Shown here piece by piece: positions 8,093-13,642 of a DNA stretch of 20,844 nt. Position numbers and translations under genes: made by a program. The stretch is taken from positions 1 to 20,844 of IMG/VR virus record IMGVR_UViG_3300036804_000288; one strand, 5' to 3'. The DNA is from a virus. The notes beneath the pieces are model-generated. The model had not been told where the DNA came from, ran no database searches, and was given only the letters and a program-made list of their open reading frames with translations. Every line of letters begins with the position of its first letter. The stretch's first letter is position 1.

Positions 8093-8744
8093 AAATGTTC
8101 TGATTGTAGCGGAGCAAGGTAAGCAGGAGATGGCCTACAGCGACGTCTACATTTACCGGGACGGGCCCGGCGGCGTCCGGCAGATCACTTTATCCATCGG
8201 CTTCACCCAGTACGGCAACCTGGGGCCGCTGGTGGCTGCTTATGCGGAGAGGACCGGGAAATTCAGCCAGCAGATCAACAAGTTTGTCGGCAGGATGCGG
8301 GAGGCCGATCTAGTTAACAATGCCGAGTTTATTAACCTCTTAAAAGAGGCGGGCGAGGACCCGGTGATGCAGCAGACCCAGGAAGAATTATTTGATAAGT
8401 TCTATCTAACTCCGGGCGTCAAATGGGCGGCAGACCAAGGCTTCGTTCTGCCGCTGAGCAATCTGGTCATCTGTGACAGTTATCTGCATTCGGGTTCGAT
8501 CCTACCTACTATCCGGTCGCGGTTCCCCGCAAAGACGCCTACTAACGGCGGGCAGGAGAAGGCCTGGATAAGCCAGTACACTGACGCTCGCCAGAACTGG
8601 TTAGCCAACCATTCAAACACTCTTTTGCACGTCACGGTTTACCGGACCAAGTATTACAAGGAATTGATCGCGACTGATGATTGGGAGTTAGATGGCTACT
8701 CTAAAATCGCCATGAACGGCATTAAGCCTCTGGCTGTTGCCTAA
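8061..8744 (+). CDS. GH46 chitosanase/lysozyme-fold enzyme, putative endolysin
   Basis: The 227-residue protein has the length and pattern of glycoside hydrolase family 46 (chitosanase, lysozyme-like fold). An early Glu (E18, in VAEQGKQEMAY) and an Asp (D34, in YIYRDGPGGVRQITLSIGFTQYGN) sit about where the two catalytic acids of GH46 lie. The central region, EELFDKFYLTPGVKWAADQG, followed by LPLSNLVICDSYLHSG and later QYTDARQNWL, follows the family layout. In a phage next to a holin candidate, the likely substrate is cell-wall peptidoglycan, making this the endolysin. A true chitosanase acting on a host capsule or chitosan-like polymer is the alternative. No signal peptide is seen, so export would need the holin. 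The fold call is from recognition, not a search. Confidence 0.7.
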   Translation: MISPQELAKIRNVLIVAEQGKQEMAYSDVYIYRDGPGGVRQITLSIGFTQYGNLGPLVAAYAERTGKFSQQINKFVGRMREADLVNNAEFINLLKEAGEDPVMQQTQEELFDKFYLTPGVKWAADQGFVLPLSNLVICDSYLHSGSILPTIRSRFPAKTPTNGGQEKAWISQYTDARQNWLANHSNTLLHVTVYRTKYYKELIATDDWELDGYSKIAMNGIKPLAVA

Positions 8745-8798
8745 AAAGCTAGAGATAGCGCTTGACAACTACAGAGCGGATCGGGAGAAGCTAGCGTT

Positions 8799-9389
8799 AT
8801 GGAACCGTTCCTTGCTCTAATTACTCCCCTGACCGGCGGCTCACCGCCGAGTATTCCTGTCTATCCGGCGCATCCCATCGCGCCTGGAGGACCACCTCCT
8901 TACCCGTCCCATCCAATCCCGCCAGAAGTTTGGCCGACGCCTCCAGGCCAGCCGCCAACCGGAGGACCTCCTTATCCAAGTCATCCGATTCCGCCGACCG
9001 TTTGGCCGAATCCGCCCAGTGGTGCGCAACCGCCGACAGGGTCTCCTCCTTACCCGTCTCATCCCATTCCGCCGACCGTTTGGCCGAATCCGCCGACAGG
9101 AAATGGGAAACCACCCTATCCAGACATTAGCCCGCCAGATCCGCAGCCGATCCCAGGCTGGCCTCCGGTGGCTATGCCTCCGATAGTCATTCCGCCTGAA
9201 CAGGTGCCTCCGGGTTCACCGCCCTGGGTATCGCATCCGATCCCGCCTACCGTCTGGCCCAATCCCCCTGGGGAGACACCAGAACGTGAAAAGCTAATCG
9301 AGTGGAAGAGTGCGTGGAGTCCGACCACTGGCTGGATTGTAGTCGGTGTTCCCAACGTACCAACACCAACACCATCTAACCCGGCTTGA
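8799..9389 (+). CDS. YPSHPIPPTVWP repeat protein
   Basis: This 196-residue protein has a Shine-Dalgarno-like GGGAGAAG ten bases upstream. It carries repeats of YPSHPIPP[ET]VWP at residues 35-46, 59-70 and 85-96. A degenerate copy lies at 22-29 (YPAHPIAP), and another at 143-154 begins WVSHPIPP. Pro makes up over a third of the sequence. The last 35 residues differ: EREKLIEWKSAWSPTTGWIV, then VVGVPNVP, a small motif that ends similar proline-rich phage proteins. It is probably an extended polyproline rod or spacer, perhaps virion- or lysis-associated. The repeats are also conserved at DNA level (8988-9016 and 9066-9094 match over 29 bases), which implies recent duplication. Other frames stay open here only because of the repeats. 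Confidence 0.75.
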   Translation: MEPFLALITPLTGGSPPSIPVYPAHPIAPGGPPPYPSHPIPPEVWPTPPGQPPTGGPPYPSHPIPPTVWPNPPSGAQPPTGSPPYPSHPIPPTVWPNPPTGNGKPPYPDISPPDPQPIPGWPPVAMPPIVIPPEQVPPGSPPWVSHPIPPTVWPNPPGETPEREKLIEWKSAWSPTTGWIVVGVPNVPTPTPSNPA

Positions 9390-9455
9390 CACGCTGGGCC
9401 TATGCCTTAAAGTTTGTTAGCTAGGAACTTCTTTGTCGGCATTGGCATTGAGCAC

Positions 9456-9490
9456 TTAGGGCCCTGTTAACCGCAGGGCCCTAACTTTTT
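9456..9490 (+). terminator. Rho-independent terminator of the structural/lysis operon
   Basis: A perfect 11-bp stem, TTAGGGCCCTG (9456-9466) with CAGGGCCCTAA (9474-9484), encloses a 7-base loop (TTAACCG) and is followed by CTTTTT. It ends plus-strand transcription after the proline-rich repeat gene. The stop codon of the converging minus-strand gene (9481-9483) lies inside the right arm. Confidence 0.9.
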
Positions 9491-9702
9491 CTGCGCCTCT
9501 TCTTCTCCCGCTTCTCAGCGGCGATAGTTCTGCGCAGGGCTTCCACGTAGAGGGCATGCAGATCGATGTAAACTAACCGCTTGCATCTATGTTCGCGGAT
9601 AGTTAACAAGTCGCCGGGAACTAACGTCACGATCAGCGGACGCCGGTAGTGCATGAAGTTTTTCTTAGTCTTGCGGGTGATCGGCTTTTCCAAGATTGTC
9701 AT
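9481..9702 (-). CDS. Small conserved-type phage protein with basic tail
   Basis: The frame is open further upstream, but the likely start is the ATG at 9702, giving 73 residues: MTILEKPITRKTKKNFMHYR, then RPLIVTLVPGDLLTIREHRC. A compact beta segment (IVTLVPGDLLTIRE) leads into KRLVYIDLHALYVEALRRTI and a tail ending EKREKKRRRKS. Small phage proteins with a V-T-L-x-x-G-D-x-[IL] strand, Arg/Lys-rich turns and a Lys/Arg tail are common and unassigned. The start has no Shine-Dalgarno site but an extended -10-like sequence immediately upstream. Function unknown, perhaps nucleic-acid binding. Confidence 0.7.
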   Translation of the reverse strand: MTILEKPITRKTKKNFMHYRRPLIVTLVPGDLLTIREHRCKRLVYIDLHALYVEALRRTIAAEKREKKRRRKS

Positions 9703-9703
9703 A

Positions 9704-9718
9704 GGGTAATATACCAAA
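9704..9718 (-). promoter_or_regulatory. Extended -10 promoter, probably leaderless
   Basis: On the minus strand the sequence is TTTGGTATATTACCC, then TATG, where ATG is the start at 9702. TGG followed by TATATT resembles an extended -10 element. Only five bases separate it from the start codon, so transcription would begin at or next to the ATG. Related sequences occur upstream of the genes starting at 11216 and 16490. Confidence 0.45.
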
Positions 9719-9837
9719 TGAGAAATGTGAGTTATTAACCTCACCCTAGGACAGGCGTTGACCCATCCCTCGAAGAAAATGAGGACTTGACAAAGAAAAC
9801 GACCGCTTGAGGTTGAACGCGTTGTCGGGGAAAAAGA

Positions 9838-10074
9838 GTGCATATGCTTCCACGAATAGTTCCGTCTGTCCGTGGTCCGCAACGGGTGCTCTGGTTGGGC
9901 AACCAGCCCCCCGACACCTTCCTTTTTGTGACCTATGATCGAGTCGGTTCTCTTCCAAAGTCCCTATTCGGGCTGCTGCCGGTTCAGTGGCTGGAAGCCA
10001 GCACCGTGCAAACCGGCTCCCTTTCAGACGACTTGGCCAAGCGCCTACAATCGCCCAGGAACGATGTGCGTTGA
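9838..10074 (+). CDS. Hypothetical protein
   Basis: GTG at 9838 (or ATG at 9844) gives 76-78 residues: MLPRIVPSVRGPQRVLWLGN, then QPPDTFLFVTYDRV and an end LSDDLAKRLQSPRNDVR. A purine-rich stretch (GGGGAAAAAGA) precedes the start. It opens the divergent plus-strand pair opposite the 9702 gene. The 120-base gap between them contains several TTGAC elements but no convincing -10. It overlaps the next gene by 11 bases. No family is recognised. An overlapping frame from 9935 is open through most of this gene, so the call is moderate. Confidence 0.5.
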   Translation: MHMLPRIVPSVRGPQRVLWLGNQPPDTFLFVTYDRVGSLPKSLFGLLPVQWLEASTVQTGSLSDDLAKRLQSPRNDVR

Positions 10075-10369
10075 CCGAGGGTCAAAGCCCAAGCCGGTAG
10101 TCCAAAACGTCCAGCAGGTCCATTTCCAGCCATCCAGACCCTATCCCTGCTATGTGCTTGGCCCCGGCGGCGAGCCGGTTAAGCCGATGCCCAGCGCCTG
10201 GACCCAGAAGGTCGGAGTGCCGCCATACAACCTGCGGGCGCTAACCTTCCCTTCAACGACCGGGCCCTACACCTACATGATCAGTACAGGCTTGACCGGC
10301 CCCGGCGGCGCGGACGCAGTGGTTGGTTCCGGCGGGCAGGCTAGTCAGCACAACCTTGGCTTAAGCTAG
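10064..10369 (+). CDS. Hypothetical proline-containing protein
   Basis: The start chosen is ATG at 10064, which has AGGA four bases upstream and gives 101 residues beginning MCVDRGSKPKPVVQNVQQVH. The frame is open from 9935, but that part overlaps the 9838 gene. The sequence includes FQPSRPYPCYVLGPGGEPVK and a Gly-rich C-terminus (GLTGPGGADAVVGSGGQASQ). It loosely resembles the proline-rich proteins at 6074-7379 in composition. The stop codon shares the tetranucleotide CTAG (10366-10369) with the stop of the converging minus-strand gene. Function unknown. Confidence 0.55.
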   Translation: MCVDRGSKPKPVVQNVQQVHFQPSRPYPCYVLGPGGEPVKPMPSAWTQKVGVPPYNLRALTFPSTTGPYTYMISTGLTGPGGADAVVGSGGQASQHNLGLS

Positions 10370-10716
10370 TTGTCAGCTGACAACTTGTCTTTGGGCTCCC
10401 ACTCAGGCAAACCTTCGAGGATCTGGAGGGAGTCCTCGCCGGAGAGGTTAGCAACCACCCACCACTCGCGGCCTTCGCGGAACTCAGCCAGGAGCAAGTG
10501 GAGCTGATCGGTCCTGCCGTCCCCCGGCCAAGTGGAGGCATTGCCCCAGTAGTTGCGGTGGACGCTGAAACGGTGAAAGGGCGAGTGGACGATGTAAGGC
10601 GACTCCTCACTCCACCTGTGGATGAAAGGCAGCGCCAGTAATTCCGCTTGGGTTTTAACCTCCGCGATCACGGGCCGGGAATCGACAAAGCCGGGGATAT
10701 GCTGCCTGACTTTCAT
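10366..10716 (-). CDS. Hypothetical phage protein, WWVV motif
   Basis: This 116-residue protein starts MKVRQHIPGFVDSRPVIAEV, continues with the helix TQAELLALPFIHRW, and has a C-terminal beta region LHLLLAEFREGREWWVVANL. Small phage proteins with this layout (a PGFV start, an LL-x-[IL]-PF-V helix, a WWVV strand near the end) are frequent and uncharacterised. The ATG overlaps the stop of the upstream gene (ATGA), so the two are coupled. The C-terminus overlaps the converging gene by only four bases. Confidence 0.7.
   Translation of the reverse strand: MKVRQHIPGFVDSRPVIAEVKTQAELLALPFIHRWSEESPYIVHSPFHRFSVHRNYWGNASTWPGDGRTDQLHLLLAEFREGREWWVVANLSGEDSLQILEGLPEWEPKDKLSADN
10368..10385. repeat. 18-bp perfect palindrome at convergent gene ends
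   Basis: AGTTGTCAGCTGACAACT is its own reverse complement. It overlaps the shared stop codons of two converging genes. As RNA it could form a 7-bp hairpin with an AGCT loop on either strand, so it may act as a weak bidirectional terminator. It lacks a T-run, so a protein-binding site is an alternative. Confidence 0.5.
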
Positions 10717-11216
10717 AGCTCTATCTCAATCCCCGGCGGAGTTTTGCCCTCAAGTCTGAGCCTGATATCGTGGAGACTTTTGAGGTTGTGGAAGTCGTTG
10801 TGTCGTTTGGCTTCCTCGGCAAATCCAGGCGGTTCGATGATACCAGGGCGTCCTTGTAGAGCAGGGCCAGGACTCGCAGGTACTTGTGAATTGTCCATAG
10901 GAGATGAGCGCTCAAGGCCCCTATCGGGCGTACGTGTTGAATATCCTTCTCCAGTTCTAGGATCTGGGTCAGGGCCAGAGTCAGGGAGATCGGGTTCTTT
11001 TGCATCCGGGGCCTTGTCTATACCGTCGAGCGGTTCATAAGCAAGTTCCCCTGTCGGGTCCATTCTCCTTTTCTCTTGCGTCCGCTCAATCCGTTTGCGG
11101 GTCGTGGCTCTTTCTTTCTGGGCTCTGAGCTTCTCGGGGTTCTTTTCTTTCCAGCGTTTAACCTGGGCGCGATTATGCGCGGCGAGCTTTTCTTTTCCTA
11201 TTGGTGGACGGCCCAT
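10713..11216 (-). CDS. Basic helical DNA-binding-like protein
   Basis: The ATG at 11216 gives 167 residues. The N-terminus, MGRPPIGKEKLAAHNRAQVK followed by RWKEKNPEKLRAQKERATTR, carries the RWKEKNPEKLRAQ repeat type seen in phage proteins associated with HNH or homing functions and in small DNA-binding proteins. The middle is Pro/Asp-rich and probably disordered (DLPDSGPDPDPRTGEG). The C-terminus is helical (EEAKRHNDFHNLKSLHDIRL). A second minus-strand frame (10721-11005) is also open and reads like protein (ILELEKDIQHVRPIGALSAH), so a past frameshift in the middle cannot be excluded. A promoter-like TATATC/TATCAT lies directly before the start. Confidence 0.65.
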   Translation of the reverse strand: MGRPPIGKEKLAAHNRAQVKRWKEKNPEKLRAQKERATTRKRIERTQEKRRMDPTGELAYEPLDGIDKAPDAKEPDLPDSGPDPDPRTGEGYSTRTPDRGLERSSPMDNSQVPASPGPALQGRPGIIEPPGFAEEAKRHNDFHNLKSLHDIRLRLEGKTPPGIEIEL

Positions 11217-11219
11217 GGT

Positions 11220-11235
11220 GGGTATGATATACCAA
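11220..11235. promoter_or_regulatory. Bidirectional -10-like element between divergent genes
   Basis: Minus strand: TTGGTATATCATACCC, then ACCATG of the 11216 gene. Plus strand: GGGTATGATATACCAA, leading to the ATG at 11243. The core GGTAT-GA-TATACC is nearly palindromic and offers a TATATC/TATCAT box leftward and TATGAT rightward. A TTGCGT lies 17 bases upstream of TATATC on the minus strand. It could serve both operons, and the dyad could also be an operator. Confidence 0.45.
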
Positions 11236-11242
11236 GGGTTGA

Positions 11243-11764
11243 ATGAGCACGCAAACAGAAGCTGAAGTGGTGGATAATCTGGCAACTACGGCGCACGATT
11301 TTATTTCCCGTGTCCTGATTGGGACAGACGCGCAGGTGATCTCGACTGTGGTAGTCGATCACGGCGATGGGGTTGAAATCATTGGGTGCCCCTGGAAAGA
11401 TGATGCCGAGAAAAAGGCGATGCTGATGAAGGTGGCCGTGGAGATTGGGCAGAAGGGGGCGCGGGCCTGGAGTTTGGTCAGTGAGGCCTGGACGGCGACC
11501 CAGAAACCAGAAGACAAAGGCCCTTTCGTCCGACCCATGAACCGGCCTGACAGAAAAGAGATGGTCTTCTGCCTGATCGGCACGGGAGCGGAGGATGTGC
11601 ATTTCTGGAGCTGGGAGATCATCCGGGGCAAGGACGGCAAGTGCGAGAAGTTAGGCTCGATGTGTTCTAACCAGCTGGGGATGAAGAGCTGGATGGCGCG
11701 GATCTTAAACGCCGGGATTGATTTCAGTAGGCTCTATCCGAACTGGGACGGGATCAAGCCATGA
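11243..11764 (+). CDS. Conserved-type hypothetical phage protein
   Basis: This 173-residue protein has AAGGG four bases before the ATG. It has an alpha/beta layout: a first helix (VVDNLATTAHDFISRVLIGT), a strand region (VISTVVVDHGDGVEIIGCPW), a helix (KKAMLMKVAVEIGQKG), and then WSLVSEAW...RPMNRPDRKEMVF. The S-E-A-W segment followed by P-x-R-x-E occurs in a family of uncharacterised phage proteins. The C-terminal part is Trp-rich (MKSWMARILNAGIDFSRLYP). It leads the plus-strand operon 11243-12910. Its stop overlaps the next start (ATGA). Confidence 0.7.
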   Translation: MSTQTEAEVVDNLATTAHDFISRVLIGTDAQVISTVVVDHGDGVEIIGCPWKDDAEKKAMLMKVAVEIGQKGARAWSLVSEAWTATQKPEDKGPFVRPMNRPDRKEMVFCLIGTGAEDVHFWSWEIIRGKDGKCEKLGSMCSNQLGMKSWMARILNAGIDFSRLYPNWDGIKP

Positions 11765-11955
11765 GCGAAGATTCCATTTTACGCGAGGTGCGGGTGTTGC
11801 GGGAGAACACCTTACTGGCGATTGAAACGGTGAGGCGGCTCTTAGCGAACCACACGGCCCAGTTAGAGAATTTGCAGGAGCGGCTCGAGCGGCTGGAAGA
11901 GGCGCTGACCCCTAAAGCGGCGGATCAATGTCATGACTGGAAGAAGTTACCATGA
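11761..11955 (+). CDS. Small coiled-coil protein
   Basis: The 64-residue product is almost entirely a Leu/Glu heptad-type helix from about residue 5 to 50 (LREVRVLRENTLLAIETVRR, then LLANHTAQLENLQERLERLE). It probably oligomerises. Start and stop both overlap the neighbouring genes by ATGA, which supports coupled translation. Function unknown; a scaffold or regulator subunit would fit. Confidence 0.65.
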   Translation: MSEDSILREVRVLRENTLLAIETVRRLLANHTAQLENLQERLERLEEALTPKAADQCHDWKKLP

Positions 11956-12431
11956 CCAATCCCTACTGGCATATCCCTCTAGGCTCAGGGCCGCATTGTC
12001 AGGTGTGTGGCGGCTCCTGGCCGGACGGCCATTACCCGGACTGTCCGATTCGGACGGGCGAACCCGTGCAAGGATTTGTTTCCATACAATCTCAGATCGA
12101 CCCGGCCCAAGCGCAGAAGATCCAGCAGAACCAGCTGGGAGCCTCCGGGTTACCGGCGGGCTACAAGCAAGAGCCGATGCCGGTGAGCGCCTGGAGCGAG
12201 ATTGACTTTGTGGGAGGACCGCTGGACGGCCCTAACCCGGTGTACCCGGAACAGAACTACAAATTGCACGTCGAAGGCAATGTATCCGGTTACTACGAGC
12301 TGCTGCCCGATTTTAAGTACCACTGGATCGCCGCTAAGGCCCCTAGCGCCGCGCCTAGCCCGAAAGAGGTCCCATCCACCAGGGTGGGACTTTTGGAAGC
12401 TCTGAGGCGATTCTGGAGGCGGTTTTTATAA
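11952..12431 (+). CDS. Hypothetical protein with N-terminal zinc-knuckle and FVGGPLDG motif
   Basis: This is a 159-residue protein with GGAAGAAG just upstream. A possible zinc knuckle, CQVCGGSWPDGHYPDC, occupies residues 16-31. A middle segment is Gln-rich. The motif DFVGGPLDGPNPVY at about 85-98 is followed by a beta segment and GYYELLPDFKYHWIA. F-x-G-G-P-x-D-G proteins with a following Y...Y-x-L pattern are common in phages and actinobacteria and are unassigned. The C-terminus is Pro/Ser-rich and then basic (LLEALRRFWRRFL). The possible structured RNA begins two bases after the stop. Confidence 0.68.
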   Translation: MTNPYWHIPLGSGPHCQVCGGSWPDGHYPDCPIRTGEPVQGFVSIQSQIDPAQAQKIQQNQLGASGLPAGYKQEPMPVSAWSEIDFVGGPLDGPNPVYPEQNYKLHVEGNVSGYYELLPDFKYHWIAAKAPSAAPSPKEVPSTRVGLLEALRRFWRRFL

Positions 12432-12432
12432 C

Positions 12433-12537
12433 TAGGGGATCAGCTGTCCGCTGACCGTGACCTCTGGAGAACTCGCTAGTTTACCGCTCCGAGGGACAAC
12501 AACGATCCATGGGCCGGTGAGACCCCGGCTCCCCTAG
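12433..12537 (+). ncRNA. Candidate structured RNA with tRNA-like closure (leader of the next gene)
   Basis: TAGGGGA (12433-12439) pairs perfectly with TCCCCTA (12530-12536) as a 7-bp closing stem. Inside it, TCAGC/GCTGA form a 5-bp arm with a 5-base loop (12440-12454). A longer irregular arm (12457-12497) includes CCTC/GAGG and AACT-CGCT-AGTT. GCCGG/CCGGC form a 5-bp stem with a 7-base loop, TGAGACC (12513-12529), placed exactly where a tRNA T-arm would sit. At 105 bases, with no 7-base anticodon loop and a poor T-loop, it is not a normal tRNA. It ends 13 bases before the ATG at 12551, which has no Shine-Dalgarno site, so it may control that gene. Folding was done by eye. Confidence 0.35.
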
Positions 12538-12550
12538 ACCTTATGAACCT

Positions 12551-12910
12551 ATGAGCGCGAAACGAAAAGTAGTGCCTTTCCGCACACCGGGCCAGCTCGC
12601 CGGGGACGCGGCCATGGCCCAGGTCTTAGCCAACGAGCGCGAAGCCTGGAAAGCGCGGGCGACTGCCTTCCTGATGCGCGAGCCGGTAGATGCCCCCTTC
12701 AGCATCGAGACCCTGCGCTTAGCCTTAGAACCGATAGTGGGCAGGCCCCACCATCACAACACCTGGGGTGCTATGACTAACTCTTGGATACGCGCCGGAC
12801 TGATCATCCCGCTGGAGCTGAAGGAGCATATGCGCACCGAGAAAAGCCACGGGCGCTCCACCGATCTCTACGAGTGGCCCACCCGCCCAGGGATCGAATG
12901 CGACCTCTAA
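12551..12910 (+). CDS. Winged-helix-like phage protein (HPNAWGA-type)
   Basis: This 119-residue protein begins MSAKRKVVPFRTPGQLAGDA. A helix (VLANEREAWKARATAFLM) leads to PFSIETLRLALEPIVGRPHH and then HNTWGAMTNSWIRAGLIIPL. The layout, P-F-x-x-E-x-L-R, then P-x-x-x-N-x-W-G-A, then R-x-G-L-I, is that of small phage and plasmid proteins with a winged-helix look, and ends with a substrate-like tail (KSHGRSTDLYEW). A DNA-binding or replication-linked role is plausible but unproven. No Shine-Dalgarno site is visible. A minimal reading frame ATG-AAC-CTA-TGA (12543-12554) overlaps the start. It is the last gene before the iteron block. Confidence 0.65.
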   Translation: MSAKRKVVPFRTPGQLAGDAAMAQVLANEREAWKARATAFLMREPVDAPFSIETLRLALEPIVGRPHHHNTWGAMTNSWIRAGLIIPLELKEHMRTEKSHGRSTDLYEWPTRPGIECDL

Positions 12911-12939
12911 GACTCGGTCCAATTCCAACGCATGCCGTT

Positions 12940-12961
12940 GGTTTTCCAGCGCTGGAAAACC
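12940..12961. repeat. 22-bp perfect palindrome
   Basis: GGTTTTCCAGC is followed directly by its reverse complement GCTGGAAAACC. A second small hairpin, CCGCTC/GAGCGG with a 5-base loop (12960-12976), follows at once. There is no T-run, so it does not look like a terminator. It resembles a site for a dimeric DNA-binding protein. It lies 30 bases after the stop of the 12551 gene and 18 bases before the iterons. Confidence 0.8.
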
Positions 12962-12978
12962 GCTCGCTCGGAGCGGAA

Positions 12979-13038
12979 TTGCACCCATTTGCACTTCCCT
13001 GCACCTACTTGCACCTACTTGCGCGTAGTTGCGCAATG
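12979..13038 (+). repeat. Six iteron-like 10-bp direct repeats
   Basis: Six units follow each other with no gaps at a strict 10-base period: TTGCACCCAT, TTGCACTTCC, CTGCACCTAC, TTGCACCTAC, TTGCGCGTAG, TTGCGCAATG. The first six bases are the most conserved (consensus TTGCAC). A further pair of 9-bp repeats, ATGTCGTAG and ATGTCGTCG, follows at 13036-13053. A 10-base period places every site on about the same face of the helix, as in iteron origins and cooperative operator arrays. No coding frame explains it. Confidence 0.8.
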
Positions 13039-13073
13039 TCGTAGATGTCGTCGAACAGAATTCTGACCCTTTG

Positions 13074-13112
13074 GGGCCCCTATCGTTAGCACCGATAAGG
13101 GCCCTTCCTTTT
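13074..13112 (+). terminator. Rho-independent terminator of the 11243-12910 operon
   Basis: GGGCCC-C-TATCG (13074-13085) pairs with CGATA-A-GGGCCC (13093-13104) around a 7-base loop, TTAGCAC, with one internal mismatch, and is followed by TTCCTTTTTA. It separates the plus-strand operon from the converging minus-strand gene whose stop is at 13112. It closely resembles the terminator at 9456 in its GGGCCC stem and 7-base loop. Confidence 0.87.
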
Positions 13113-13639
13113 TAGAAATCCTCGCGCGAGTTTACTGCCCGCAGAGCCAGTCTCACCTTCTTGGCCGCATACTCAACGTCATCGAGCGAGTCACTGAGTC
13201 GCTCGCGTTTGATTCGGCTTTTTATGTATTTGAGTGCGATGCGAAGTGCCGTGACCTCGTTTTGCCCCATATTGGAAATGAGACTAAGCGTGCCTCTGAA
13301 TCCTTGTCGGGCATATGCCCGGTACTTTTCATCCATGATAAAGCTGCCCTGGTCGTCCACTAAAACCGGAAAGTAGCAACGCTCCTCTGGGTCGGGACCT
13401 CGTTTTACATGAGGGACACTCCAGCCATATTGGGCAGCGTGTTTCCTTAAGTGAAAGAGCGCCTGCCCGATCATGGCTAGACTAACCTCCTGGCCTAGAG
13501 GTATCAGCTTCTGTTGGATTTCCTTCATCGATTTTGAGGGGAGAACCACATAAAGCTCGTCTATCAAGAGGTCCATTTTAGACCGTCTCTCGGGCGGCTC
13601 ACCGCCGCCTCCGTTTGGGAAAGGAATTGTTCCTGACAT
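13112..13639 (-). CDS. Hypothetical helical protein, possible DNA-binding
   Basis: This 175-residue protein has GGAG nine bases before the ATG at 13639. After a Gly/Pro-rich start come helices (KMDLLIDELYVVLPSKSMKE, then IQQKLIPLGQEVSLAMIGQA) that could form a helix-turn-helix. A middle segment contains PDPEERCYFPVLVDDQGSFI, and a C-terminal helical part reads GQNEVTALRIALKYIKSRIK...LDDVEYAAKKVRLAL. No family is recognised. It starts four bases after the stop of the upstream 277-residue gene. Its distance from the iteron block (about 60 bases from its stop) makes it a candidate partner for those sites. Confidence 0.65.
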   Translation of the reverse strand: MSGTIPFPNGGGGEPPERRSKMDLLIDELYVVLPSKSMKEIQQKLIPLGQEVSLAMIGQALFHLRKHAAQYGWSVPHVKRGPDPEERCYFPVLVDDQGSFIMDEKYRAYARQGFRGTLSLISNMGQNEVTALRIALKYIKSRIKRERLSDSLDDVEYAAKKVRLALRAVNSREDF

Positions 13640-13642
13640 AAG

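Noticed and set aside
8762-8767. TTGACA before the 8799 gene as a promoter
   Set aside because: There is no -10-like hexamer 16-18 bases downstream, so it is left as an isolated -35-like word.
8821-9130. Several overlapping frames within the YPSHPIPP repeat gene
   Set aside because: Repetitive DNA without stops keeps all frames open; only the proline-rich frame has a Shine-Dalgarno site and family-like ends.
9746-9958. Minus-strand frame across the 9703-9837 gap
   Set aside because: It covers the divergent promoter region and overlaps the plus-strand gene, and its product (MEENRLDHRSQKGRCRGAGC) has no protein-like pattern.
12433-12537. Functional tRNA gene
   Set aside because: It is 105 bases long, has no 7-base anticodon loop with U33, and the T-loop TGAGACC lacks the TTC core. 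Only the closing stem and T-arm geometry fit.
12505-12537. Cobalamin riboswitch core (GCCGGTGAGA...CCGGC resemblance)
   Set aside because: The conserved CCCGCnACTGT region and B12-box are absent, so the match is limited to one hairpin.
12979-13038. CRISPR-like repeat array
   Set aside because: The units are 10 bases long and contiguous with no spacers, so they fit iterons, not CRISPR.
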